In this document: positions 15,941-23,996 of the stretch, piece by piece
Position numbering within the stretch: position 1 is the first letter of the stretch
Layout of the letters: each line of letters starts with the position of its first letter
Assembly (NCBI GenBank): GCA_027064425.1
Contig: JAMOPO010000015.1
Location: 124,001 to 188,000 of the forward strand
Direction of reading: 5' to 3'
Length of the DNA: 64,000 nt
Origin: Methanobacteriota archaeon
Lineage (GTDB): Archaea > JAADCQ01 > Methanopyri > Methanopyrales > Methanopyraceae
Notes under the pieces: model-generated
The model's input: the letters and a program-made list of their open reading frames with translations, nothing else
Told to the model about the DNA's origin: nothing
Database searches by the model: none
Position numbers and translations under genes: made by a program

Positions 15941-17057
15941 GGTCGCCTTCGTCGGCGTAATCAACCGCCAGTTCTGCGAGCTCTGGTCAGAGGACGACGC
16001 CTGCTCGGTGCAGTTTTACGATCCGGCGGATCAGCCCGGGCCGGTGATCCCGTACGTCCGGGAGGGCCCGGGCCGGGTACTACCGCCGTTCAGGCCGCCG
16101 TCCCCCGGCTGGATCGAGGAGCAGCTGGAGGCGCTGGAACCGGAGGTGATCGTCCCCACGGCCGAGTTCGCCGCCGAACCCGCTCACCGAGCGGCCAGGC
16201 GACTCGGAGCCGAGTACGCGGGCAACCCTCCCCGAGTGGTGAGGAAAGCCAGCGACAAGTGGGAGCTCTACCGGCGACTGTCGGACTCGGTCCCGATGCC
16301 CGAGACGTCACGGGACCCATCGGAGGTGCCCGGGCGCACGATCGTCGAAAAGCCCGTAAGCGGAGCGGGCGGCCTGGGCGTACGCAGGGTCAGGAAGGAG
16401 GAGGCCGAGCCCCGGCCCGGCGTCATCTTCCAGCGGTTCCTCCGCGGTCGCCACCTGAGCGCGCTGTTTCTGGCCGACGGTTCCGACGCCGTCCTCCTCT
16501 CCGTCAACGACCAGCTGGTGGATCTCAACGGGGGCTACGCCTACCGGGGCAACCTCGTCCCCTCCCCACTCCACCTCGTGCCTCACGTGCGCCGGCAGGT
16601 GGAGCGAGTTTGCCGGGCCGTGACCGAGGAGCTGGGACTGGTCGGGCTGAACGGCGTGGACGGCGTCCTGGAGGACAACACCTTCTACCTCGTGGAGGTC
16701 AACCCGCGCCCCACCGCGGCCGTGGAGTGCCTGGCCCGGGTCTCCGAGGTCGACCTTTTGCGCGCCCACGTTTCCGCCTGTCAGGGAGAGGTTGACGTCG
16801 GTCGAGCCCGGATTCGGGGCTGGTCCTGTAAGAGAGTCGTCTACGCGCCCGAGACGGTCCGGATCGGCCGGCTGGTGGGAGCCCGAGACCTGCCCAAGCC
16901 GGGCACGATCGTGCCCGGAGGTGAGCCCGTTTGCACGGTCATCGCCTCCTCCTCGACGCCCTCAGCCGCCTCAAGGCTGGCCAGGAGGATGGAACGGTGG
17001 GTCCTCCGGAGGCTAGAGCCTGCGTCGTCGACGCCACTCACGGAGGGGTGGTACTGA
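15903..17057 (+). CDS. ATP-grasp family ligase
   Basis: The protein is 384 aa. The central part has the ATP-grasp features RKASDKWELYRRL, IVEKPVSGAGGLGVRRV (phosphate-binding loop), VIFQRFLRGRHLSALF, and the Mg-binding FYLVEVNPRPTAAVE. The C-terminal part has a biotinyl-like [18 protein letters not shown] strand. It is thus a carboxylate-amine or carboligase enzyme of the archaeal COG2232 type; the substrate is unknown. The only normal start in frame is TTG at 15903, overlapping the UPF0148 gene by 38 bases. The 3' end overlaps cfbE by 127 bases. Confidence 0.75.
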   Translation: MPRRRSSSSSVCRVAFVGVINRQFCELWSEDDACSVQFYDPADQPGPVIPYVREGPGRVLPPFRPPSPGWIEEQLEALEPEVIVPTAEFAAEPAHRAARRLGAEYAGNPPRVVRKASDKWELYRRLSDSVPMPETSRDPSEVPGRTIVEKPVSGAGGLGVRRVRKEEAEPRPGVIFQRFLRGRHLSALFLADGSDAVLLSVNDQLVDLNGGYAYRGNLVPSPLHLVPHVRRQVERVCRAVTEELGLVGLNGVDGVLEDNTFYLVEVNPRPTAAVECLARVSEVDLLRAHVSACQGEVDVGRARIRGWSCKRVVYAPETVRIGRLVGARDLPKPGTIVPGGEPVCTVIASSSTPSAASRLARRMERWVLRRLEPASSTPLTEGWY

Positions 17058-18160
17058 GCGACGCCCTGCACGAGCTGGGACTGGACGTCGTCCTCGTCGA
17101 CGTGTACGACACCCTCGAGGAACCCCGGGAGTACCCGGTGGTCCGGCGCGCGTTCGGGAGCTACGACCTCGTCGCCGTGCCGGTTCACTGCGGCGTGGAC
17201 TTCGGGCCCGTGCGGGGGCCGAGGGTCACTCACCACGCGCTGGCCGGGGCGCTGGCGTCCGGGGTCAAAGAGGGACCGCTCTTCGAGGTCACCGGGGTGC
17301 GCGGGAAGACCACCACCGCGACGTACCTCGCGCGGATACTGGAGGAGGCCGGCCACGATCCGGCCGTATCGACGACCGATGAGTCCCCGGTGGGCCGGCC
17401 CTCGGTGACCCCCGCCCGGGTGCTCGAGGTGGTGGAGGGGTGCCGACCACCCTACGTCTGCGAGGTCTCGCTGGGAGTCACCGTCGCGGCGGACTGGGCG
17501 GTGTTCACCGGCGCGCCGTACGATTACAAGATCGCTCAGGGACGCGAGTCGGCCGTCCGGGCCAAGGTCCGGACGATCGAGGAGGCGCTGGAGTGGGGAG
17601 CGAGGGTGATCGTCGAGGCCCGAAAGGGCGTCAGAGTCGGGCTGCGGGGGCCCGGAGTGGTCCGGGTGGAGGTAAGGCCCGGACGCGCCCGGGCTCCCGG
17701 TCTCTCCCTGGAGTGGGAGCCGTTCGGGATCGCCTTCCACGACCGCTGCTTTGGGCTGGCGGCGGTCACCGCCGTGCTCTCCGGCCTGGCGGACGGGGAG
17801 GACGTGTCGGCGGCCCGGGAGCGGGGCTTCGCGCGCGGTAGGCTGGAGCTCCGAGACGGTGAGCTCGTGGACGCTCACCCCGCGGTGAACGAGGAGACGG
17901 TGGAGTACGCCCTCCGCGTCGCCGCGGATCGATGGTCGGAGTTCGGGGTGGTGATCGGGGGTGATCCGGGCGGGTACTGCGAGGGCGTGGACGTGGACCG
18001 CGTCGCACGGGTGCTGGAGCGATGGGTGAGGTCCGGTCGGGTGGTTGGGGTCGAGTTCGTGGGCAAGCTTGGGGAGGCGGTTCGGCGCCGGCTGGAGGTG
18101 GATGTGGGAGAGATTCCGCCCGGGGTGCCGGTGGTCCGGATAATCCGCAAAGGAGATTAA
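16931..18160 (+). CDS. cfbE: coenzyme F430 synthetase (Mur-ligase-like)
   Basis: This 409-aa protein has a Mur-ligase P-loop, [24 protein letters not shown] (start near 119), a conserved substrate and ATP region, and a C-terminal domain with [12 protein letters not shown]. In methanogens the Mur-ligase homologue CfbE closes the last ring of coenzyme F430 with ATP. The TTG start is strongly supported by GGAGGTGA 6 nt upstream, although it lies well inside the preceding gene. Assignment rests on family resemblance plus a methanogen context with cfbB at 2481. Confidence 0.75.
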   Translation: MHGHRLLLDALSRLKAGQEDGTVGPPEARACVVDATHGGVVLSDALHELGLDVVLVDVYDTLEEPREYPVVRRAFGSYDLVAVPVHCGVDFGPVRGPRVTHHALAGALASGVKEGPLFEVTGVRGKTTTATYLARILEEAGHDPAVSTTDESPVGRPSVTPARVLEVVEGCRPPYVCEVSLGVTVAADWAVFTGAPYDYKIAQGRESAVRAKVRTIEEALEWGARVIVEARKGVRVGLRGPGVVRVEVRPGRARAPGLSLEWEPFGIAFHDRCFGLAAVTAVLSGLADGEDVSAARERGFARGRLELRDGELVDAHPAVNEETVEYALRVAADRWSEFGVVIGGDPGGYCEGVDVDRVARVLERWVRSGRVVGVEFVGKLGEAVRRRLEVDVGEIPPGVPVVRIIRKGD

Positions 18161-18195
18161 GCCGGGCGCCCGGGGCGCCGGGAGGGGCGGCGAGC

Positions 18196-18669
18196 TTGTC
18201 GGACGTGCAGCGGGAGTTCGTGATGATCAAGCCGGACGGCGTCGTTCGTGGGCTGGTTGGCGAGATCATCCGGCGGCTGGAGCGGAAGGGCCTGAAGATC
18301 GTGGCGATGCAGATGATGCAGTTGGATCGGGAGACGGCGGAGGAGCTCTACGCGGAGCACCGGGACAAGCCGTTCTTCGAGGACCTCGTGGAGTACGTGA
18401 CCTCTGGCCCCGTGGTGGCGATGATCGTCGAGGGGCGGGAGGCGGTTAAGGTGGTCAGGAACATCATCGGAGCCACCGATCCAGTGGAGGCGGACCTGGG
18501 CACGATCCGGGGGGACTTCGCGATGGACATCGGTCGGAACGTGGTGCACGCGGCGGACTCACCGGAGTCCGCGGAGCGGGAGATCAAGGTCGTGTTCGGC
18601 GAGGACCCGCCGATCGTGGAGTACGAGCGGTGCGACGAGAGGTGGCTGTACGAGGAGAAGAAGGAGTAA
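18196..18669 (+). CDS. ndk: nucleoside diphosphate kinase
   Basis: The 157-aa enzyme transfers the terminal phosphate between nucleoside triphosphates and diphosphates through a phospho-His. Clear marks: [49 protein letters not shown], and [10 protein letters not shown] with the catalytic His. TTG start after GGGAGGGGCGG. The C-terminal [15 protein letters not shown] is the usual end. Its stop abuts the convergent recJ-like gene. Confidence 0.96.
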   Translation: MSDVQREFVMIKPDGVVRGLVGEIIRRLERKGLKIVAMQMMQLDRETAEELYAEHRDKPFFEDLVEYVTSGPVVAMIVEGREAVKVVRNIIGATDPVEADLGTIRGDFAMDIGRNVVHAADSPESAEREIKVVFGEDPPIVEYERCDERWLYEEKKE

Positions 18670-19965
18670 CTACAAGAGCCGCTCCAGGTGCTCGAGGAAC
18701 TCGTCCAGGCGGTCCGCGGGGATCTCGGCCCCGGCCGCCCGCTCGTGCCCCCCACCCTCACCGCCGACCTTCTCCGCGGCCTCACTCGCGAGCTCGCCCG
18801 CGTCCGCGTCGCTGCCCTCGGGACACCGGACTGAGACCTTGACGGTCTCGTCATCCAGCCTCGAGACGCCCACCACCACCCGATCCTCGTTCTCGCACAC
18901 GATCTGAGAGACGATCCCGATCACGGTGGGCGGGATGTCCAGGCTACACCCGTCGATCAGCAGGTAACCGTCCCGCTCCTCCACCCCTCGACCCCGCTCG
19001 AGCTTGGACAGGGCCTCACGGATCACGGCTTTGTGCTTCCGCCGGAGGCGCTTGGCTCGGTCGAGGTGGTCCCAAGAGCCCATCGCGACGAGCAGACCGA
19101 TCCAGCCCTCCCCGTACCGACCGCAGGAGTTGAGCAGCGTCGCCGTCTCGAGCGGGTCCTTCAACGCCGTGAGTGGGCGCTCGTCGCGGAACACGTGAAT
19201 GTATCCCATCCGTCCGTTCAGGTCCGTCAGCCGGGAGTGCTCCTCCACGATCTCTGACTCCTCCTCCCCCGGGATGTCGACCGGAGGTCGGTCCAGCTCC
19301 CCGAACCTCGACTCGAGCGCCCGTCGCACGTCGGGCCCGGAGAGCGTCTCCACGATCTCCCCCACGGTCATGGTGGCGCGGCCGAACGTCCAGTAGGCTG
19401 GGTCCCGAGGCTCCACGATCTCGGCCTCCTCCCCGTCTCGCTCCGGGATTCGGTTCAGGCCGCGGACCCCTCGCCGGTCCGCCTGGTTGTCCCCGTAGGC
19501 TCCCACCAGGGCCGCCTTGGGCAGCTCCGTCCGCTCCAGCTTGACGAGGGTCTTGCACAGCAGGTAGGTGACGGTGGACGCGGAGGCCTCAGTCCCGCCG
19601 TCGAACCCGCACTCGCGCGGGTTGACTAGGGTGACGTTGCTGGGCACCTCCTCCGAGACCTCGTGGTGGTCAACGACCAGCACGGGGTCGTCCGCGGAGA
19701 GCTTCCGCAGGATGCCGCTCCCCATGTCCAGGATCACCGTCGGTCCGTCGATCCCCTCCTTGAGCACGTCGGACTCGTTGTCCAGCACGCGGATCGCGGC
19801 CGGGATCTCGAGGCAGCGCAGGGTGAACGCCAGGATGGCACCGGCGGAGAGACCGTCCGCGTCGTTGTGCGTGTAAACCCGAAGCGCGTGTCCCTTTAAC
19901 TCCGTGAGCAGGTCGGCCCCCTCGCCCAGGAGTCTCTCCAGCTCGTCCCAGCGGCTCTCGCTCAA
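18670..19965 (-). CDS. DHH-family single-strand exonuclease (archaeal RecJ/GAN-like)
   Basis: The protein is 431 aa. DHH phosphoesterase motifs are YTHNDADGLSAGAIL (motif I), DMGSGILRKL, VVDHHEVSEE (the DHH motif) and GAYGDN. The C-terminal DHHA1 half ends with GGGGHERAAGAEI, the substrate-binding glycine motif. Archaeal members are 5'-3' exonucleases linked to GINS or to repair. A TTG start at 19965 is chosen because GGGGAG lies 5 nt upstream; GTG at 19983 is in frame but overlaps that site. Last gene of an ITPase-rps15-recJ run, with a 25-bp repeat just before it. Confidence 0.85.
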   Translation of the reverse strand: MSESRWDELERLLGEGADLLTELKGHALRVYTHNDADGLSAGAILAFTLRCLEIPAAIRVLDNESDVLKEGIDGPTVILDMGSGILRKLSADDPVLVVDHHEVSEEVPSNVTLVNPRECGFDGGTEASASTVTYLLCKTLVKLERTELPKAALVGAYGDNQADRRGVRGLNRIPERDGEEAEIVEPRDPAYWTFGRATMTVGEIVETLSGPDVRRALESRFGELDRPPVDIPGEEESEIVEEHSRLTDLNGRMGYIHVFRDERPLTALKDPLETATLLNSCGRYGEGWIGLLVAMGSWDHLDRAKRLRRKHKAVIREALSKLERGRGVEERDGYLLIDGCSLDIPPTVIGIVSQIVCENEDRVVVGVSRLDDETVKVSVRCPEGSDADAGELASEAAEKVGGEGGGHERAAGAEIPADRLDEFLEHLERLL

Positions 19966-19990
19966 GGTATCTCCCCTTTTCACCCCCTGG

Positions 19991-20015
19991 AATCGTTAAC
20001 TGGCTCGTAACAATT
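19991..20015 (-). repeat. 25-bp inverted repeat, copy 1
   Basis: Half-sites AATCGTTA (19991-19998) and TAACAATT (20008-20015) flank a 9-bp spacer. It lies 16 bp beyond the rps15 stop and 26 bp before the recJ-like start. Minus-strand reading: AATTGTTACGAG, five bases, TTAACGATT-type half-site. The same layout recurs at 23923, 56204, 59610 and 61053. Confidence 0.75.
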
Positions 20016-20031
20016 CGGGCCGGGGGCCGGC

Positions 20032-20481
20032 CTACTCGACGTGCAGGGCCTCCGGGTCGTACTTCCAGTCCTTGGGCAGCTTGCCCTTCCGCTTGTAGTA
20101 CTTCACCAGTCGGTGGATCTTGGACTCGATCAGCTGCAGTCCCCGCTTCGAGTGCAGGTCCTTCGGGTGCCGCTTCAGGTGCTCGCGGAGCCGCTTGGCC
20201 CGCCGGATGAGGTTCAGCAGGTCCTCCGGGATCTCCGGCGCGAGCCCGTGCTCCTCCAGGATCTCGGTGATCTTCTTACCCGTAATCAGCTTCACGTCCG
20301 GGATCCCGTACTCGTCGCGCAGCTTGATGCCGATCATCGAGGGCTCGTAGCCCTGCTTGGCCAGGTCGACGACCAGGCTCTCCACCTCCTCCGGCGAGTA
20401 CTCGACCCACGAGGGCGGGGTCACGCGCGGTGGCCGGGTTGAGCCTGACTTGCCCTTGTCCCGGGAGTGCATGCGGGCCAT
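20032..20481 (-). CDS. rps15: 30S ribosomal protein S15 (uS15)
   Basis: The protein is 149 aa. The archaeal/eukaryotic form is recognised from [59 protein letters not shown], and [33 protein letters not shown]. It binds the central domain of 16S rRNA. It starts four bases after the ITPase stop, so the two are co-transcribed. Confidence 0.97.
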   Translation of the reverse strand: MARMHSRDKGKSGSTRPPRVTPPSWVEYSPEEVESLVVDLAKQGYEPSMIGIKLRDEYGIPDVKLITGKKITEILEEHGLAPEIPEDLLNLIRRAKRLREHLKRHPKDLHSKRGLQLIESKIHRLVKYYKRKGKLPKDWKYDPEALHVE

Positions 20482-20484
20482 GGC

Positions 20485-21048
20485 CTATCGCCCCGCGTGG
20501 CGCTTGAACCATCTGGCGAACCTCTCGAGAGCCCGGGCCCTGTGCGACATTTTACATTTTTCCTCAACGCCTAGCTCGGCGAACGTTTTTTCTTGACCCT
20601 CCGGGATGAAGATCGGATCGAACCCGAAGCCCTCCTTGCCCCGGGGTTCCTCCGCGATCCTGCCCTCGATCTCGCCCGTGAAGGTCACGGGCTTCTCGCC
20701 CGGCTCGCAGTAGCCGACCACCGAGATGAACCGCGCCGTCCGGTCCTCCTCGCCCTCGAGCAGCTTCAGGATCCCCTCGTTCCCGATCGTGTCGAACACG
20801 TAGGCGGAGTACGGACCCGGGAACCCGTTCAGGGCGTCCACGAACAGGCCCGAGTCCTCGACGATCACCGGCTTGCCCAGGGACTCGGCGCAGTACCGGG
20901 CCCCGTACGCCGCGATCTCCTCCAGGCTGTCCGACTGCAGCTCCGGGTAGTCCACGTCCACGCGCTCCGCCTCGATCCCGTGATCCTCGAGGATGTCTCG
21001 CATCTCCCGGAACTTGTCCCGGTTTCCGGTGGCGACGAGGATCTTCAA
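20485..21048 (-). CDS. XTP/dITP pyrophosphatase (HAM1/RdgB family)
   Basis: This 187-aa house-cleaning enzyme hydrolyses dITP, XTP and similar damaged nucleotides to monophosphates. Family marks: KILVATGNRDKFREM at the N-terminus, VEDSGLFVDALNGFPGPYSAYV, FTGEIEGRI, GFGFDPIFIPEGQEKTFAEL, and KCKMSHRARAL. The homology begins at TTG 21048 (MKILVATGN); the frame is open upstream but outside the family. It is first in the operon with rps15 and divergent from infB. Confidence 0.93.
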   Translation of the reverse strand: MKILVATGNRDKFREMRDILEDHGIEAERVDVDYPELQSDSLEEIAAYGARYCAESLGKPVIVEDSGLFVDALNGFPGPYSAYVFDTIGNEGILKLLEGEEDRTARFISVVGYCEPGEKPVTFTGEIEGRIAEEPRGKEGFGFDPIFIPEGQEKTFAELGVEEKCKMSHRARALERFARWFKRHAGR

Positions 21049-21068
21049 CCGGCCGCCCCCCACCCAAC

Positions 21069-21078
21069 GTTTAAATTC
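21069..21078. promoter_or_regulatory. TATA-like element between ITPase and aIF5B genes
   Basis: GTTTAAATTC is the only AT-rich stretch in the 84-bp gap between divergent starts at 21048 and 21133. It is 55-64 bp from the aIF5B start and 21-30 bp from the ITPase start. It could serve as TATA box for aIF5B, or for a nearly leaderless ITPase transcript. Confidence 0.45.
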
Positions 21079-21132
21079 CGAGTGCAGTTCGGCTTGCAGC
21101 CCATTGGAGGACCGCTGGGGGTCGGTTCGGCA

Positions 21133-22929
21133 TTGAGTGAAGACAAGCGGGTAATCAGGCAACCGATAATATCGGTGCTGGGACACGTGGACCACGGTAA
21201 GACGACGCTCCTGGACAAGATCAGGGGCACGGCCGTTGCCGCCAAGGAGGCTGGTGGCATCACTCAACACATCGGCGCGTCGGAGATCCCGCTGGACGTG
21301 ATAAAGGAGATTTGCGGTCCCCTGCTCGAGCAACTCGACGTGGAGATCACGATCCCCGGCCTCCTGTTCATCGACACGCCCGGCCACGAGGCCTTCACCA
21401 ACCTCCGCCGCCGCGGCGGCGCCCTCGCGGACATCGCGATCCTAGTCGTCGACGTCATGGAGGGCGTCATGCCGCAGACCGAGGAGGCGCTCCGGATCCT
21501 CCGGCGCTACAAGACGCCGTTCGTGGTCGCCGCGAACAAGGTGGACCGGATCCCGGGCTGGAAGTCGCACGAGGATGCGCCCTTCACGGAGTCGTTCCAG
21601 AAGCAGTCCCCGGAGGTCCAGAAGCGGCTGGAGGAGAAGATCTACGAGCTCATCGGCCAGCTCCACCAGCACGGGTTCCAGGCGGAGCGGTTCGACCGCG
21701 TCCGCGACTTCACGCGCACGGTGGCCATCGTGCCCACGAGCGGGATCACCGGTGAGGGCATCCCCGAGCTCCTCATGGTCGTGACCGGACTCGCCCAGCG
21801 GTTCCTGGAGGAGCAGCTCAAGATCGAGGTGAGCGGACCCGGCAAGGCCGCGATCCTGGAGGTCAAGAAGGAGCCGGGTCTAGGCCACACGGTGGACGCG
21901 ATCCTCTACGACGGGATCATCAAGACGGGCGACAAGATCGTCATCGGTCACCCGGAGGAGCCGATCGTCACCCGGGTCCGCTCGCTGCTGAAGCCCAAGC
22001 CGCTGGACGAGATGCGCGATCCAAGCGACAAGTTCCGGAAGGTGGACGAGGTGAGCGCCGCGGCCGGTGTGAAGATCAGCGCCCCCGAGCTCGACCGGGC
22101 GATCGCGGGCGCCCCGCTGCGGGTCGTCGGCGAGGACGAGGACGTGGAGGAGGTCGTGGAGGAGGTGCAGCGCGAGGTCGAGGAGGTCACGATCGAGACG
22201 GACAAGGACGGGATCATCATCAAGGCGGACACGCTGGGCACGCTGGAGGCCGTGGTGGGTGAGTTCAAGGAGAAGGAGGTGCCGATCCGGCGCGCCGACG
22301 TGGGCGACATCACGAAGGAGGACGTGATCGAGGCGCACGCGGTCGCCGAGAAGGACCCGCGACTGGGCGTGATCGTCGGGTTCAACGTGGGCATCACCGA
22401 GGAGGCCAAGGAGCTAGCGGACGAGTACGACGTGGACATCATCGTGGACGACGTGATCTACGAGCTGGTCGAGAAGTACGAGGAGATGATCGAGGAGCGG
22501 ATCAAGCGGGAGCGCCGCAAGCGCCTCGACGAGCTCGTTCGGCCGGGCAAGATCAAGGTCCTGCCCGGCTACATCTTCCGCCAGAGCAAGCCGGCGATCG
22601 TGGGCATCAAAGTCCTCGGCGGCGTCATCAAGCCCGGGTACCCACTCATGCGCGAGGACGGCCGGGAGCTGGGCGAGATCAAGCAGATACAGTCACACGG
22701 TGAGCCGCTCGAGGAGGCCAAGAAGGGCGACGAGGTCGCCATCTCGATCGAGGGACCGATCGTGGGCCGGCACTTCGACGAGGGTGACATCCTGTACACC
22801 GACGTGCCCTCGGAGCACGCGAAGCAGATGTTCGAGGAGTTCTGGGACCTGCTGACCGAGGACGAGAAGGAGGTGCTGAAGGAGATCGCGGAGATTAAGC
22901 GCGAGGAGGACCCGTTCTACGGGACGTAA
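21133..22929 (+). CDS. infB: translation initiation factor aIF5B (IF2)
   Basis: This 598-aa GTPase joins ribosomal subunits and promotes initiator tRNA positioning. G motifs: GHVDHGKTT (G1), DTPGHEAF (G3), [10 protein letters not shown] (G4). Domains II-IV follow with [25 protein letters not shown] and the C-terminal [11 protein letters not shown]-type barrel. Length is typical of archaeal members. No intein is present, unlike in some methanogens. TTG start after GGGGGTCGG. Confidence 0.96.
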   Translation: MSEDKRVIRQPIISVLGHVDHGKTTLLDKIRGTAVAAKEAGGITQHIGASEIPLDVIKEICGPLLEQLDVEITIPGLLFIDTPGHEAFTNLRRRGGALADIAILVVDVMEGVMPQTEEALRILRRYKTPFVVAANKVDRIPGWKSHEDAPFTESFQKQSPEVQKRLEEKIYELIGQLHQHGFQAERFDRVRDFTRTVAIVPTSGITGEGIPELLMVVTGLAQRFLEEQLKIEVSGPGKAAILEVKKEPGLGHTVDAILYDGIIKTGDKIVIGHPEEPIVTRVRSLLKPKPLDEMRDPSDKFRKVDEVSAAAGVKISAPELDRAIAGAPLRVVGEDEDVEEVVEEVQREVEEVTIETDKDGIIIKADTLGTLEAVVGEFKEKEVPIRRADVGDITKEDVIEAHAVAEKDPRLGVIVGFNVGITEEAKELADEYDVDIIVDDVIYELVEKYEEMIEERIKRERRKRLDELVRPGKIKVLPGYIFRQSKPAIVGIKVLGGVIKPGYPLMREDGRELGEIKQIQSHGEPLEEAKKGDEVAISIEGPIVGRHFDEGDILYTDVPSEHAKQMFEEFWDLLTEDEKEVLKEIAEIKREEDPFYGT

Positions 22930-22941
22930 CCGGCCCGGCCG

Positions 22942-22990
22942 ATGACGAGAAACCTGGGCACGGACGGATGAAGAGCCGCGTCCTAGCGGA
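22942..22990 (+). ncRNA. candidate box C/D guide RNA C
   Basis: Plus strand, between two converging genes: C-like ATGACGA (22942-22948), exactly 12 nt, CGGA (22961-22964), 3 nt, ATGAAGA (22968-22974), exactly 12 nt, CGGA (22987-22990). The two 12-nt guides and short D-prime to C-prime spacer are the archaeal C/D geometry. All four boxes differ by one base from consensus. In the terminal kink-turn the usual U-U pair would become C-G. The second guide (22975-22986) is complementary to 10 nt, TAGGACGCGG, of the D-stem/anticodon-stem region of tRNA-Gly(GCC) in this window. Confidence 0.5.
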
Positions 22991-22992
22991 GG

Positions 22993-23346
22993 CTACCTCA
23001 GCAGCGGCAGATCGCCCGTCACGCGGTCGATCTTTTTCTCCCGCTCCGGCCCGATCCCCACGCACGTCACCGTGCCGGGCTCCAGCTCGGTCAGCCCGGC
23101 GTCCTTAACCAGGAACGCGGGCAGGCCCTGCTCCTTCGCCCGCTCGTACCGCTCCAGCAGCTCCTCCTCGTCCTCACACCTCACGACGACCTTCTTCTGC
23201 CCCTCCTCCAGCCACTCGTCCACTGGGGCCCCCATCTCCCTGGCCCGCAGGAGCGCGCCCACGGCCGCGTGAGCCACCTGAGCCGCCAGCTTGCCCCGAC
23301 TCAGGTCCAGGTCGCCCCGGACGACGATCACCTGCTTGTAGGCCAA
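22993..23346 (-). CDS. pth2: peptidyl-tRNA hydrolase, Pth2 type
   Basis: This 117-aa enzyme releases tRNA from prematurely ended peptidyl-tRNA. Family marks: KQVIVVRGDLDLSRGKLAAQVAHAAVGA, WLEEGQKKVVVRCEDEEEL, GLPAFLVKDAGLTELEPGTVTCVGIGPE. Length is typical. TTG start (MAYKQ) after GGGTGGTG. Convergent with infB across the candidate RNA C. Confidence 0.96.
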   Translation of the reverse strand: MAYKQVIVVRGDLDLSRGKLAAQVAHAAVGALLRAREMGAPVDEWLEEGQKKVVVRCEDEEELLERYERAKEQGLPAFLVKDAGLTELEPGTVTCVGIGPEREKKIDRVTGDLPLLR

Positions 23347-23439
23347 AGGGCACCACCCTCGGCTGAGAGGAGTCTCTTCACGCGAGGGGTCCGCCCGTCA
23401 GCTCCTCCTCATCGGGCCCGACCCGGAGGCGAAACCTTA

Positions 23440-23447
23440 TTTATATT
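23440..23447 (+). promoter_or_regulatory. TATA box of the L7Ae gene
   Basis: TTTATATT within CCTTATTTATATTGAA is the best TATA match in the 160-bp gap between pth2 and the L7Ae gene. It lies 71 bp before the ATG, so a leader of roughly 45 nt is expected. That leader contains three GATGA-type boxes. Confidence 0.65.
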
Positions 23448-23517
23448 GAATCTCCGGTCAACACGCCGCGAGGAGACGACGCCAGGATGAGGATGAACCG
23501 ATGAGGGGGTGCGAGTT

Positions 23518-23892
23518 ATGGCTGACAAGCCCATGTACGTGAAGTTCGAGGTGCCCGAGGAGCTCGCCGAGAAGGCCTACGAGGCCCTCGAGATCGCCCG
23601 AGATACCGGCGAGATCCGGAAGGGTACCAACGAGACCACCAAGGCGGTCGAGCGCGAGCAGGCCGTGCTGGTTCTGATCGCCGAGGACGTCGACCCGGAG
23701 GAGGTGGTCGCCCACCTGCCGGAGCTGTGCGACGAGAAGGGCATCCCGTACGTTTACGTGCCCAGCAAGGACGAGCTGGGCGCCGCCGCGGGCATCGACG
23801 TGGCGGCGGCGAGCGCCTGCATCATCGACCCGGGAGAGGCCAAGGACCTGGTCGACGAGATCATCGAGAAGGTCGAGGAGCTCCGGGAGTAA
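23518..23892 (+). CDS. rpl7ae: ribosomal protein L7Ae (K-turn binding; C/D RNP and RNase P subunit)
   Basis: This 124-aa protein binds kink-turns in 23S rRNA, box C/D and H/ACA guide RNAs and RNase P. Core marks: [51 protein letters not shown], then [23 protein letters not shown] start at 23518, 6 nt after GGGGGTG; an in-frame GTG at 23509 overlaps that site. It is a single gene with its own promoter and a 25-bp repeat downstream. Confidence 0.97.
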   Translation: MADKPMYVKFEVPEELAEKAYEALEIARDTGEIRKGTNETTKAVEREQAVLVLIAEDVDPEEVVAHLPELCDEKGIPYVYVPSKDELGAAAGIDVAAASACIIDPGEAKDLVDEIIEKVEELRE

Positions 23893-23922
23893 CCGGGAAG
23901 CGCCTCCCTCACGCCCCCGCCG

Positions 23923-23947
23923 AATCGTTAATCATCTCATAACGATC
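23923..23947 (-). repeat. 25-bp inverted repeat, copy 2
   Basis: AATCGTTA (23923-23930), 9-bp spacer, TAACGATC (23940-23947). It lies 30 bp past the L7Ae stop and 49 bp before the aldehyde dehydrogenase start. By its asymmetric spacer (TGAG on the minus strand) it is oriented opposite to the L7Ae gene, unlike the other four copies relative to their upstream gene. Confidence 0.75.
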
Positions 23948-23996
23948 GCCGCACGCGCTAAGAAGCCTCGCCCCAGGCCCTCCTCGGGGTGCGGGC

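Noticed and set aside
20593-21132. 180-codon N-terminal extension of aIF5B
   Set aside because: It lies opposite the ITPase gene and has no family resemblance; aIF5B homology starts right at TTG 21133.
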